Source: an uncultured Bacilli bacterium (lineage in GTDB: Bacteria > Bacillota_I > Bacilli_A > RF39 > UBA660). Taken from it: a stretch of 36,569 bases of DNA. The notes under the pieces are model-generated. The model was not told the DNA's origin. It saw nothing but the letters and a program-made list of their open reading frames with translations, and ran no database searches. The DNA is taken from positions 1-36,569 of the forward strand of contig CAJTKV010000020.1 of NCBI GenBank assembly GCA_910577075.1. The letters run 5' to 3'. Made by a program: the position numbers and the translations under genes. This document shows, in pieces, positions 7,394 to 15,421 of this stretch. Numbering within the stretch: position 1 is the stretch's first letter; each line of letters opens with the position of its first letter.

Positions 7394-7952
7394 AAATTAG
7401 TTCTTTTATCTTTTCAAATATTGGAACATTGCCTTTATAACTTAAGGGAGACACCGGACTAGGATGATATATTGGTATTACTTTATAGTCTTGCATATCA
7501 AATACCTTGCCTACGACATCACTAAATCTTTTAAATTCTATATTAAGGAGAATTCGCGTTGGTGCCTCACCTAGAGTTATGATAATTTTCGGTTTTAAAA
7601 TAGCTAATTGTTGCAGCATAATAGGCTTACAATTTTTAGAACAGACTTTTAAATCTTTGCGATTTTGGGGATAGCATTTAACAGCTTCTAAAAAGGTTGT
7701 TTCAAATATATCACGGTTAATAATGGCAAATAGTTTTTGCAACACGACGCCACTCGGTAAAATCTTTCCCTCGGGATTTTTCCATAACATCTGGCTTTTA
7801 CGCCAACCATTGTTGGCGGGGGCTTCTCCGACGATAATAAGATTATTATCTTTTCCTAAATAAACTGTCGAGGTATTCATAAATTTTTCAACAAGATTCC
7901 CACATCTGTTGCAATTAAAAACTTCACTATCTATTTTTTTTAAAGATTCCAT
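7392..7952 (-). CDS. Uracil-DNA glycosylase superfamily protein (family 4-like)
   Basis: 186 residues. It shows the family 4 layout: an N-terminal C14-x2-C17 pair, IIVGEAPANN (motif 1, where family 4 usually has GEAPG), KCYPQNRKDLKVCSKNC with the second Cys group (C93, C104, C108), LKPKIIITLGEAP, and the HPSP motif at 163-166. The four Cys would bind a 4Fe-4S cluster. Known members excise uracil from DNA. The Gly to Ala change in motif 1 could alter specificity. Start 7952 has GGAG 6 nt upstream; the upstream gene stops 1 nt before it. It is the last gene of the seven-gene operon. Confidence 0.8.
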   Translation of the reverse strand: MESLKKIDSEVFNCNRCGNLVEKFMNTSTVYLGKDNNLIIVGEAPANNGWRKSQMLWKNPEGKILPSGVVLQKLFAIINRDIFETTFLEAVKCYPQNRKDLKVCSKNCKPIMLQQLAILKPKIIITLGEAPTRILLNIEFKRFSDVVGKVFDMQDYKVIPIYHPSPVSPLSYKGNVPIFEKIKELI

Positions 7953-7953
7953 T

Positions 7954-8823
7954 TTATTCTCCATCAAATTTCTCTATTATTTTTAAAAAGTTATCTATTT
8001 TATTTTTATCACTAAAGCTATTGGCATCAATGGTTATGCCGATTATCTCTGTTTCATTATATTCATCTAATCGCGCATTTACGGCATTTATATCTTCACC
8101 CTTATTATATAAATCGATAGTACAAGCTGAAGAAGGATATATGCTTATTTTATCTTGGTAGTTTTCAAATAAAAACTTTAGATTTTTTTGCAATTGAGCA
8201 CGCGTCAAATAATATTCATAAGAGACATCATCAAAGTTAAAGCAGATATCTCCTTTATCCTGCATGCTTATTACAGGCATATAATAGGATTGCTCGACAA
8301 AATCTTCATGGATTTTTATTATATGTCTATTAAAATATCCAAGTTCACATTTATCTTTTAATCTTTCATATATGTCCGTAGCATAATCATAGATTTTAGT
8401 TATCTCTTCGTGAATATGTCTTATTTCATCTTCGCGTTGACACTTTTTTTCGTCACTAAATTCTTCATACCAAATATTTTCACATACTACGGAAATTAAT
8501 GGTTTTTCTTTGTCTGTTGCAAAACAAATATACTCTTTGTTTTTAATGCGCAAATAATTTAAATAGACGTCATCTATAGAATCAGAATAGTTTTCTTTAT
8601 AGTTATACTGGACAACATTAGAGCATACCATATGCATCTTTTTTCTATTAGTTTCGTAAGTACCATCATCTTTTATAGTGGGATTTCCCGACCAAAATAC
8701 ATCGATAAAGAACTCTACTTTATCCTTTAAAAATTCATATTTAACATCTTTAATATAACTATCATGAAAGCCATGATAATAATCTAAAAATTCTTCTAAA
8801 TTATCTTTTCTTATCTGTTTCAC
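7954..8823 (-). CDS. Unknown protein, 289 aa
   Basis: I do not recognise this protein. It is acidic, soluble, with no signal peptide or membrane helix. An N-terminal HGFHDSYIKDVKYEF segment and KVEFFIDVFWSG suggest a beta-rich domain, followed by a central helical part (EDEIRHIHEEITKIYDYATDIYERL) and a C-terminal alpha/beta part. FHDS-type motifs occur in several uncharacterised small beta proteins, but this is not enough for a name. It lies in the seven-gene operon, 22 nt after the DUF2441 gene, and its TAA is 1 nt before the UDG start. Confidence 0.8.
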   Translation of the reverse strand: MKQIRKDNLEEFLDYYHGFHDSYIKDVKYEFLKDKVEFFIDVFWSGNPTIKDDGTYETNRKKMHMVCSNVVQYNYKENYSDSIDDVYLNYLRIKNKEYICFATDKEKPLISVVCENIWYEEFSDEKKCQREDEIRHIHEEITKIYDYATDIYERLKDKCELGYFNRHIIKIHEDFVEQSYYMPVISMQDKGDICFNFDDVSYEYYLTRAQLQKNLKFLFENYQDKISIYPSSACTIDLYNKGEDINAVNARLDEYNETEIIGITIDANSFSDKNKIDNFLKIIEKFDGE

Positions 8824-8845
8824 TAGTATCCATCCATTCTAATTA

Positions 8846-9439
8846 TTATATTTTAAGATTTTCGTTTACTCTAAGTTCTCCTTGAAATAGATATTCTATT
8901 GGCATATCTAATGTCAGTTTCTTGGGTTGCCAATAACTTTTTGATTCCCTTACTTGTTCATCAAGGTCAGCTGTAATAGTTGGAAAAAGAATATCGGAAC
9001 TAACAAATATCTGTCCTCTAACATCTACGGAAAAAACTTTACCCATGTCGACATTAACGTGCCAGTATTGCAAACTTTCAAAATTAGTTAGATAGATGGC
9101 GTGTAAACGCGAAGGTGCATCGGGATTATATAATTTTCTGCCCTCTTCTAAAGCCTTTTCTCTTCGGAAAATGTAGAGATTTTGTGCAAGAGAACTGAAA
9201 GCATGATACAACTTATATTCTAAATCTTTATATTCTCTTATGGATTCTAAATTTTTTATTACTTCATCAATATCGTAACTTCCATACTGTTTTGTTAAGG
9301 CATCTTCCCTAAGAGAGTAATTTTGATAAAAATTAGATGAAAAGTTTTCGTCAATTTCTAATTCCTGCCCTTCACACCAAAGATCGTCATAAAATCCTAA
9401 GCGGTGTACATGCCAATATTCTTCACCTATTACATTCAT
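8846..9439 (-). CDS. DUF2441 family protein
   Basis: 197 residues. The order of motifs fits DUF2441: an N-terminal EEYWHVHRLG followed by LWCEGQELEID, then APSRLHAIYLTNFESLQYW, VFSVDVRGQIFVSSD, a KSYWQP segment, and a C-terminal PIEYLFQGELRV. The PSR...YLT block followed by an aromatic pair is the family core. DUF2441 has no established function; an ADP-ribosyltransferase-like fold is conceivable from the HxR / S / E-like order, but that is only my inference. It is cytoplasmic, cotranscribed in the seven-gene operon, 19 nt after the preceding gene. Confidence 0.75.
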   Translation of the reverse strand: MNVIGEEYWHVHRLGFYDDLWCEGQELEIDENFSSNFYQNYSLREDALTKQYGSYDIDEVIKNLESIREYKDLEYKLYHAFSSLAQNLYIFRREKALEEGRKLYNPDAPSRLHAIYLTNFESLQYWHVNVDMGKVFSVDVRGQIFVSSDILFPTITADLDEQVRESKSYWQPKKLTLDMPIEYLFQGELRVNENLKI

Positions 9440-9458
9440 ATTTTTAAACCTTTTCTCT

Positions 9459-9986
9459 TTATTCCTGACTCATCTTATTAACTAATTTAACTTCATCATT
9501 ATTTTTTTCCATCATTTCAGCAATTTGAACTAATAATTCAAAGAAGTGCGATAGTTTATCTTTAATATCCAAGCCATCTTGATCGGCGGCTGACCTTAAG
9601 TCAAACATGATATTTTTAAGTTCAATAGTTCCATCACTCTCACCTGGTAGCAAATGTACTTGCATTTTAATAGAAGCATCTTCTCCCCAAGAAAAGGTAA
9701 TTTTTCTCTCACTATAATCGTCATTGATAGTTAATTCACTACTGCCATTCAATAGAGCAAAGAAGGCTTCATAGACAAATGAATCTGGTTCTATTTCAAA
9801 AGTCTTAGAATCCGCTTTTTCATCTTCAAGCATACCAAAATAATAAAAAGAATAATCACTTTGCTTAACCATTGTAATAAACTCGATAGAGTCACTTGCT
9901 TCATCACTTATCGTCTCTTGATAAATAATTCCATCTTCTAAACGTATTTCCCTTTTTTTATTATTCTCCTCTACTTTTATACTCAT
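9459..9986 (-). CDS. Unknown acidic protein, 175 aa
   Basis: No family recognised. Strongly acidic; the first two thirds look beta-rich (REIRLEDGIIYQETI, SYSFYYFGMLE-like, ERKITFSWGEDASIKMQVHLL) and the last third is helical (DIKDKLSHFFELLVQIAEMMEK). Its ATG overlaps the end of the HAD gene by 4 nt (ATGA), so the two are translationally coupled. Soluble, no signal peptide. The coupling suggests the product is made in proportion to the HAD enzyme and may act with it. Confidence 0.78.
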   Translation of the reverse strand: MSIKVEENNKKREIRLEDGIIYQETISDEASDSIEFITMVKQSDYSFYYFGMLEDEKADSKTFEIEPDSFVYEAFFALLNGSSELTINDDYSERKITFSWGEDASIKMQVHLLPGESDGTIELKNIMFDLRSAADQDGLDIKDKLSHFFELLVQIAEMMEKNNDEVKLVNKMSQE

Positions 9987-10750
9987 AAATTCACTTCTCC
10001 TTCATCATCTTGTCTTTTAAGTATTTTATATAATTGTTTTGATTCGCGATAGTCCGCCAAGCAACAATAGTCAATCAGTCCCTCTTGGTTGAGTTTCTGA
10101 TAGATTCTTTGATTATATTCGTAAAATGTATCATCACCTGTTTCCTGATGAACAAATATCGCTTTTCCTCCATTAGAGTGCACATACTTTAATGAAGCAT
10201 AATCACTGTATCCGTCTCCTATGAAGTAGACATTGTTACATTCATTTTCGTCTCGACCATTGATGGCAAGAATTTCTTTTATGGCATCAACCTTGTCTTC
10301 ATCGCTTAAGGATTTACCTATTCCTATAATATTGCCAAATTCATCATACTTAACTGATGTTCCATACATGCATTCAAAGTATTTTGCTATCTCTAGATGT
10401 TCTAAAAATTCTTTAAGGCCTCCCGAAATTATATAATTTTTACTTTCGTCTTTGGCAAAAAATTCAAGAACACCAGGGTTATAGACAATATACTTTTCGC
10501 CCTCCATAAGTTCACCTAAAGTTATTGTCTCGTTATGCGATACTAATAAATCATTAAAGAAGGAAAAGAAAGTTTCTAATTCACTTCCAGATACTAGTTG
10601 GCGATATTTAGTTAATTCTGCTTCCAGCTCATCATTGCGAGCTTCGCCAGAAAAGCCGAACTTTTTTACCCATACCCAAAACTTTGGCCAAGTTTCTGTC
10701 GTCAAAGTTCCATCAAAATCAAATATATTTATTGCATCTTTCTTCTCCAT
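9983..10750 (-). CDS. HAD-superfamily phosphatase
   Basis: 255 residues with all four HAD motifs: DFDGT with nucleophile D11 and acid D13, Ser 109 in IISGG, Lys 153 in DEDKVDAI, and GDGYSDY with D179 and D183. The helical cap between motifs I and II (residues about 20-100) places it in the type C1 or SerB-like group. It should dephosphorylate a small molecule through an Asp-phosphate intermediate; the substrate is unknown. It lies 14 nt after the deformylase-like gene and overlaps the next gene by 4 nt. The second half (after about 190) is longer than in minimal members. Confidence 0.86.
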   Translation of the reverse strand: MEKKDAINIFDFDGTLTTETWPKFWVWVKKFGFSGEARNDELEAELTKYRQLVSGSELETFFSFFNDLLVSHNETITLGELMEGEKYIVYNPGVLEFFAKDESKNYIISGGLKEFLEHLEIAKYFECMYGTSVKYDEFGNIIGIGKSLSDEDKVDAIKEILAINGRDENECNNVYFIGDGYSDYASLKYVHSNGGKAIFVHQETGDDTFYEYNQRIYQKLNQEGLIDYCCLADYRESKQLYKILKRQDDEGEVNL

Positions 10751-10764
10751 CTTTTTTCCTCATT

Positions 10765-11349
10765 TTATAACTCAAATTCATCGTCGCGTGAGATAATCTC
10801 GTATGGATGATCTTGACGATATTTTTGCACTTCTTCGGCATTCATAACGAAAACTTCCTGCGTCTTATCCAAATGAACAATACCATTTAAGTGATCATAT
10901 TCATGACAAAAAACTGTAACTTCAAATCCCTCTAATGTTTTCTTATTAAAAGATCCTTCACGATCATAGTATTCGATTTCAATTTTATAAGGTCTATCTA
11001 CTACGCCATTGTGATATATCCTTATGCCATCTTGCATTACGGAACAACTTTCGCATCCTTCAAAAAAACGCGTATGTCCATAAGCTTTAATAATTTTAGG
11101 ATTAATGTATATAATTTCTTCATCGTAAGAAAAATTCTTATTATTTTCCATATCCTGTTTAGTATTTTTTATATAGATAATGCGCTTGGGTATGCCGATT
11201 TGTACGGGCGCTAAAGCATAGACGACATTACTGTGACAATACTCTTTTAAAATATCTATATAATCTTCAATATTATCTTTTTGAAAATTAATTTCTTGCG
11301 ACTTTTGTCTTATAAAGTCCTCATCATCAAATATGGTTAATCTTTTCAT
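10765..11349 (-). CDS. Divergent peptide deformylase family protein
   Basis: 194 residues. The metal site is intact: Cys 99 in EGC, and His 149, Glu 150 and His 153 in CHEYDHLNGI. The catalytic Gln 50 is kept in ALAPVQIG, but motif 1 (usually GxGxAAxQ) has lost its glycines, and motif 2 reads EGCESCS instead of EGCLS. Deformylases remove the formyl group from new proteins at the ribosome. The altered substrate pocket and its place among unknown genes suggest a specialised or accessory enzyme, not the housekeeping copy. Its start overlaps the preceding gene by 4 nt. Confidence 0.82.
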   Translation of the reverse strand: MKRLTIFDDEDFIRQKSQEINFQKDNIEDYIDILKEYCHSNVVYALAPVQIGIPKRIIYIKNTKQDMENNKNFSYDEEIIYINPKIIKAYGHTRFFEGCESCSVMQDGIRIYHNGVVDRPYKIEIEYYDREGSFNKKTLEGFEVTVFCHEYDHLNGIVHLDKTQEVFVMNAEEVQKYRQDHPYEIISRDDEFEL

Positions 11350-11978
11350 TCTAAATTCTTCTTTTCCGTAAATTTTTTAGATAGTGCTACAGCCTCATCA
11401 AAATAAGTGGATTCACTAATGTCACTAAGGGCGGCCATGGCTCGCAAATTATGAATATCATCTAACATATCTTTTTCGTGGGCAAATTGAAAGATCGTGC
11501 CAACATATTCATAGGCTTCTTCCACGCTGTCATTAAAATCATCAATATTTTGTAAAACAAATCTGGCCATTTTATAAGATCGCAAAGTATATATTTGTTC
11601 CAAATTTTCCTCTGGTTCTTCTTGCTTTGTTAATTCATATAGTCTCTTTACTAATTCTCTTCGTGGAATTTCAGCTAGTTGTGTTCTTGTAAAAATATTG
11701 CCCATTTCTACTTCTTGAGATAACAAAACCAGCAATCTTTCATCATCTTCATTTTCTATACCTAAAGAAAGGGCTGAGAAGTATTGTTCAGAATATGTAT
11801 CTTCTTCCTTGCGAGATTCCAGTTCCCCTTCGAAATGAATGACATAATCTTCGGGGATTAATCTCTTTAATTCTTCACTCCCATATTTCTTCAAGAGATA
11901 ATCAGCATCTATCAGACTCATATAAAGCATGCCCTTTATTTTTCCGTCATAGTTTTGGCTCGTATCAAATATAACCAT
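11346..11978 (-). CDS. Unknown acidic helical protein, 210 aa
   Basis: First gene of the seven-gene operon. I do not recognise it. A short N-terminal part (FDTSQNYDGKIKGMLYMSLID) is followed by an almost wholly helical, very acidic protein, with segments such as RRELVKRLYELTKQEEPEENLEQIYTLRSYK-type helices and a C-terminal SKKFTEKKNLE tail. No signal peptide or membrane helix. AAGGAAGTGA lies before the ATG. The promoter TTGACA-N16-TATAAT at 12027-12000 is just upstream. Its stop overlaps the deformylase start as ATGA. Confidence 0.8.
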   Translation of the reverse strand: MVIFDTSQNYDGKIKGMLYMSLIDADYLLKKYGSEELKRLIPEDYVIHFEGELESRKEEDTYSEQYFSALSLGIENEDDERLLVLLSQEVEMGNIFTRTQLAEIPRRELVKRLYELTKQEEPEENLEQIYTLRSYKMARFVLQNIDDFNDSVEEAYEYVGTIFQFAHEKDMLDDIHNLRAMAALSDISESTYFDEAVALSKKFTEKKNLE

Positions 11979-11999
11979 ATATTCACTTCCTTATCGCTT

Positions 12000-12027
12000 A
12001 TTATATAGGGTAAAAAAATATTGTCAA
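12000..12027 (-). promoter_or_regulatory. Strong sigma-A promoter of the seven-gene operon
   Basis: Minus strand TTGACA (12027-12022), 16-nt spacer, TATAAT (12005-12000). Both boxes match consensus. Predicted start near 11993, about 15 nt before the ATG at 11978. Confidence 0.85.
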
Positions 12028-12033
12028 TAAAGA

Positions 12034-12855
12034 TTAATCAAATATTTCCATTATTTCAAAATATGTAATTATAACCTTATCTTCATCTTTTAAGGTTTCA
12101 TCTTGGAATTTATCTTTTATAGAATCATATCTATCCTCTTGCTTTTTAATAAGCTTAACATACATTTTTATATTGTCTTCCATATCGGCAAATAACATAT
12201 AATAGTCTTCATATTCTCGATTTTCAAACCCCTCGTACCACTTGCCAACGGTAAAATTTCTCTTACCAGAGAGAAAATCTTTTAGACTTTCTTCATTATA
12301 GCAATGAATAGGAATCCCACCATATTTGGCATGTCTTTTATTTCTAAATCTATCTACTTTGGGCTTTCTTGAGTCTAAATCTTTTAAGCCAATAAATAAT
12401 AAATATTTTTGGACCCTTCTTAAATATTCTAATTCTTGCTTACTATAGTATACAAGTTCATCATCTTCAATTTTAAAAGATTCAGGGAAATCATAAAGAG
12501 ATTGAACGACACTATCAAAGTCATGATTGTGTGTATGCCCTAATTCAATTATATAATCTCTTTTCGCATTTTTATCATCTACTCTGGGTAAGGTAAAGTA
12601 TTTACAAGTATAGGGATAATAAAAACCGGTATAGGCAATATCACTTAAGGCCTCAGTTAAACTTCTCTCGACATGTAATCTTCGATCAAATTCTTCATCT
12701 GGTTGCATAAAAATTTTATTTAATTGATTTATTTCAGTATCGTAATAGACAAATTCTAAAGTCTGTCTTTCTTCATCCCAAAAATCTCTTGGCAAATTAT
12801 TCTTTTTGAATTTATCATATCTCTTTTCAAATTCTTTATAATCTATTTTTTCCAT
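12034..12855 (-). CDS. Unknown protein, 273 aa
   Basis: Not recognised. The ATG at 12855 has GGAG 7 nt upstream; a 20-codon in-frame extension to 12915 runs through the promoter and terminator zone and is unlikely. The protein is highly charged and rich in Asp, Glu, Lys and aromatic residues. A histidine-rich stretch ELGHTHNHDFDSVV near residue 110 could bind metal but has no known match. A helical middle (KQELEYLRRVQKYLLFIGLKDL) is followed by a mixed C-terminus ending ITYFEIMEIFD. It is separated from the GNAT gene by a terminator, so it is a single transcription unit. Confidence 0.78.
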   Translation of the reverse strand: MEKIDYKEFEKRYDKFKKNNLPRDFWDEERQTLEFVYYDTEINQLNKIFMQPDEEFDRRLHVERSLTEALSDIAYTGFYYPYTCKYFTLPRVDDKNAKRDYIIELGHTHNHDFDSVVQSLYDFPESFKIEDDELVYYSKQELEYLRRVQKYLLFIGLKDLDSRKPKVDRFRNKRHAKYGGIPIHCYNEESLKDFLSGKRNFTVGKWYEGFENREYEDYYMLFADMEDNIKMYVKLIKKQEDRYDSIKDKFQDETLKDEDKVIITYFEIMEIFD

Positions 12856-12897
12856 AGTAAATCTCCTTATCTCTATATTACCATAAAAATATCGTAT

Positions 12898-12930
12898 AAA
12901 AAAAGTTTTGAACATCTATTTCAAAACTTT
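12898..12930. terminator. Terminator downstream of the GNAT at 12970-13446
   Basis: AAAGTTTTGAA and TTCAAAACTTT form an 11-bp stem around a CATCTAT loop. On the minus strand it is followed by TTTTTTT, so it ends the GNAT transcript. T residues on the plus side as well make it symmetrical. Confidence 0.85.
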
Positions 12931-12969
12931 TTATTGAAATTAGTTTTTTATCAACGTTTAATTAATAAT

Positions 12970-13446
12970 TCATCTTTTATATTGGTATACATCATCTTCT
13001 AGATGCTCAAATCCTGCCTTTAACGCCGAATTTATACTTCTAATATTTTCAGCATCAATGCGCGCAACGATTACAGAAAATTGAGGATAAATACTTAATA
13101 ACTTAGAACTCAATTCTCTTTCCAAAGTTGATCCTAGATGTTTTCCTCTAAATTGCGGTAGTAATCCTAGACCAATTTCTATTTCTTCCTCTAAAATCAC
13201 TTCATTTCTAATCTCCCTTGGATGATAATTAACAAAACACAAACCTATAAATTCTTCTTGCCAATTAATGACATATGTTGCAGTAATGCCATCACTATCT
13301 CCCAACGCAATATTTTTTCTAATAAAATTATCAATATCTCGCGAAATCAAAAATGAATCTGGTGATAAAATCAAATCATCTTTCATTCTTACATGTATTG
13401 CATTTTTTAAATCGTATTTTTCTAATACAAAAGAATCTAAGCGCAT
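12970..13446 (-). CDS. GNAT acetyltransferase
   Basis: 158 residues from the ATG at 13446, which has GGAAGGGTGG in front; a longer frame to 13476 would start inside the 5' leader. The acetyl-CoA loop EEEIEIGLGLLPQFRGKHLGSTLERELSSKL (Q/RxxGxG/A-like RGKHLG) and the C-terminal IDAENIRSINSALKAGFEHLE are characteristic GNAT motifs. VINWQEEFIGLCFVNYH forms the central strand. The substrate is unknown. It is a single-gene unit between the promoter at 13509-13481 and the terminator at 12930-12898. Confidence 0.87.
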   Translation of the reverse strand: MRLDSFVLEKYDLKNAIHVRMKDDLILSPDSFLISRDIDNFIRKNIALGDSDGITATYVINWQEEFIGLCFVNYHPREIRNEVILEEEIEIGLGLLPQFRGKHLGSTLERELSSKLLSIYPQFSVIVARIDAENIRSINSALKAGFEHLEDDVYQYKR

Positions 13447-13480
13447 ATTCCCACCCTTCCTAGTCGAATTATACAATATT

Positions 13481-13509
13481 TTTATACATTATTTTTCTGA
13501 CTTTTTCAA
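13481..13509 (-). promoter_or_regulatory. Promoter of the GNAT at 12970-13446
   Basis: Minus strand TTGAAA (13509-13504), 17-nt spacer, TATAAA (13486-13481). A second TATAAT-like box lies closer to the gene, so the start could also be nearer. Confidence 0.6.
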
Positions 13510-13513
13510 TATT

Positions 13514-14161
13514 TCATTTTATACTTTTTATTAACCCATCTGGTTTTAGATCATTAAATACCCTTTCAATAATTATATTAAGATCGATTATTCCAAAAAT
13601 GTTTTTTATAGCAGAAACTGATTCTAAAAAAGGTCTTATTGCTTCATAAGCTTCTTCTTTAGAAAAAGCGAGTTCTCCTATTTCTCTTTCCTTTGTATGA
13701 TAATACATGGTATAAAAGGTACTACCGATACTATTATGTTTAAAGAATGTGAAGGCATAATCTAAGGTACTTAAATCGAATCGCAAGATTTTTTCTTGTG
13801 TCTCTTTTTCTGTTTTTATTCTTTCATCAATCATAATTTCTTTTCCATCTGTCCAAAAGTTATAGATGACATTATTAACAGTATAAACATAAAAGGTACC
13901 TTTATTTATCTTTTGCTTTCCACTATTCCATAATATGCTCATACTTATTTTTTTACACATTTCATAATTATCACAAAGATCTGTCTTTTTGGTATATTCA
14001 CAAATGCTCACATAGTCACTTATTTGCATTCGCAAAAAATCTAGGTATTTATCAATAGTTATTTTGACATTATCTTCATCGCATTTAGCATTCATATTAG
14101 GAGTTACTTCAATTAGTTTTTGTCTTTTTATTTTTAAATTGTCAATTACTTCTCTAAGCAT
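13514..14161 (-). CDS. Unknown protein, 215 aa
   Basis: No family recognised. The N-terminal half is helical (MLREVIDNLKIKRQKLIEV and DKYLDFLRMQISDYVSI) with several cysteines (C28, C54, C62, C69). The middle is beta-rich (KGTFYVYTVNNVIYNFWTDGKEIMI), the C-terminus helical. Soluble, without signal peptide. TAGGAGAAAG precedes the ATG. The terminator of the neighbouring gene lies upstream, so it probably has its own promoter, which I cannot place with confidence. Confidence 0.77.
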   Translation of the reverse strand: MLREVIDNLKIKRQKLIEVTPNMNAKCDEDNVKITIDKYLDFLRMQISDYVSICEYTKKTDLCDNYEMCKKISMSILWNSGKQKINKGTFYVYTVNNVIYNFWTDGKEIMIDERIKTEKETQEKILRFDLSTLDYAFTFFKHNSIGSTFYTMYYHTKEREIGELAFSKEEAYEAIRPFLESVSAIKNIFGIIDLNIIIERVFNDLKPDGLIKSIK

Positions 14162-14207
14162 AATCTTTCTCCTAATACTTCATATTTTTACTTGGTTAAA
14201 TGGCACG

Positions 14208-14231
14208 AAAAAACTTCAATGATGAAGTTTT
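14208..14231 (-). terminator. Intrinsic terminator after the gene at 14233-14625
   Basis: AAAACTTCA-ATGA-TGAAGTTTT: a 9-bp stem with a 4-nt loop. On the minus strand it is followed by six T, directly after the stop at 14233. Confidence 0.88.
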
Positions 14232-14232
14232 C

Positions 14233-14625
14233 TTATAATTCTTTGTTTTTTACATGACTCATTATAATGGCTGACACATCAGGCATACTTGTTTCATAAC
14301 CATAGACATAATCCATTCGACGTAGAGCTGTTTCAAAGTTTTCAGCTATGTCAAAATAAGTCTTTAACTCACGAGCGACAAACTTCTTTAATTCTTGAGT
14401 AAATTCATAATCGGCACTAGTTGGGTCTTGAGTTTTTTCTCTTTCTACGAGTGTATCATAATCGACCTTTCTTCTTCCCAAGATGAAATCGACATATTGA
14501 ATACCTGTGACGAGTTCATCAACTGTATAATGATCTGTTAAATCTTGAGGTAATTTTTCGGCAACTGTAATCATTGCTGATATAAATTGCTCTTGTTTCA
14601 AATTTTTTTCACTTTCATTTTTCAC
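14233..14625 (-). CDS. Unknown small helical protein, 130 aa
   Basis: Not recognised. I place the start at GTG 14625, which has GGAGG 8 nt upstream; the longer frame from the GTG at 14658 has no site and would cover the Shine-Dalgarno. The product is all-helical and charged, including KQEQFISAMITVAEKLP and FTQELKKFVARELKTYF, with a VDFILGRRKVDY turn. No membrane segment. Last gene of the 16027-to-14233 unit, 53 nt after its neighbour. Confidence 0.75.
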   Translation of the reverse strand: MKNESEKNLKQEQFISAMITVAEKLPQDLTDHYTVDELVTGIQYVDFILGRRKVDYDTLVEREKTQDPTSADYEFTQELKKFVARELKTYFDIAENFETALRRMDYVYGYETSMPDVSAIIMSHVKNKEL

Positions 14626-14678
14626 TATAATGCCCTCCAGTTCTTCATATTCTATCACATCGATTATTATTAAGCAAT

Positions 14679-15413
14679 TTATTTTGCTTTATTCTTATCC
14701 ACAAAATTTTCTTCTAAATGTGATAATTCCTCATAAGTAATGGCATCTTGAATAATAATTGGATCATTCGGATAATTTGTTACAATTTGAAATAAGGGAT
14801 TAGTAATATCATTACTTTTATTTAGTATTTGATAACCTGATTCCCTGTAACCGCCATTAGGAAACATAAAATAAAAGATGTTTTTCGCAATTTCTTCAGG
14901 TGGAGATATTCTTATATTTCCACAAAAACTAAATTCTTCATCGAGTTTCTCTTTATCTAAAGACTTTTCTTTAAGAGCTAAATACTTTAATTTCATGAGA
15001 ATCATTCGATTATTTCCACCTCCGACTTTATCAAAAATATAATACTCGCCATCCTTTAAAACCAGACCTAAATCAATAATATTTCCGCTTTTTAGTTCCT
15101 CATAATAATCGGGGTTTTCAAAATATAAAGTTAGTAGTTTATCTTTTCTATCTAAATCTATAAAGGCATCTATCCATGTATGCCCAGCATAGCGCGAATG
15201 GTTAGTTCCAACAACTTTATCCATACTAAATTTGAAGGTCCCGGTAAATGCTATGTGATAATCATTTAAGCAAAATTGTTCTGCCTCACTAAAATTTTTA
15301 GAATAAGGTTTTATCACTTCAAAGAAACTTGCAGGTATTTCGTTATCACTATTTATACCTAATTCACTTAAAAATCTTTTTTCTAATGGTCCAGCCTTGT
15401 CAATTAATCCCAT
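14679..15413 (-). CDS. Unknown protein with a possible ParB-like segment, 244 aa
   Basis: The segment LKDGEYYIFDKVGGGNNRMILMKLKYLA (about residues 120-147) has the shape of the ParB/sulfiredoxin-fold motif (dG-x-yxixxGxxRxxAxxxL), with GGGNNR in place of GxxR. The rest is not recognisable: FTGTFKFSMDKVVGTNHSRYAGHTW near 55-80 and a C-terminal QIVTNYPNDPIIIQDAITYEE. ParB-fold proteins can bind DNA, cut DNA or bind nucleotides. The match is weak and the name only a suggestion. It starts 8 nt after the upstream stop and is surely cotranscribed. Confidence 0.7.
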   Translation of the reverse strand: MGLIDKAGPLEKRFLSELGINSDNEIPASFFEVIKPYSKNFSEAEQFCLNDYHIAFTGTFKFSMDKVVGTNHSRYAGHTWIDAFIDLDRKDKLLTLYFENPDYYEELKSGNIIDLGLVLKDGEYYIFDKVGGGNNRMILMKLKYLALKEKSLDKEKLDEEFSFCGNIRISPPEEIAKNIFYFMFPNGGYRESGYQILNKSNDITNPLFQIVTNYPNDPIIIQDAITYEELSHLEENFVDKNKAK

Positions 15414-15421
15414 AATTTAAC

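Noticed and set aside
12856..12915. Twenty-codon N-terminal extension of the 273-aa protein
   Set aside because: It would start in the terminator of the neighbouring gene, and the GGAG site lies inside it before the ATG at 12855.
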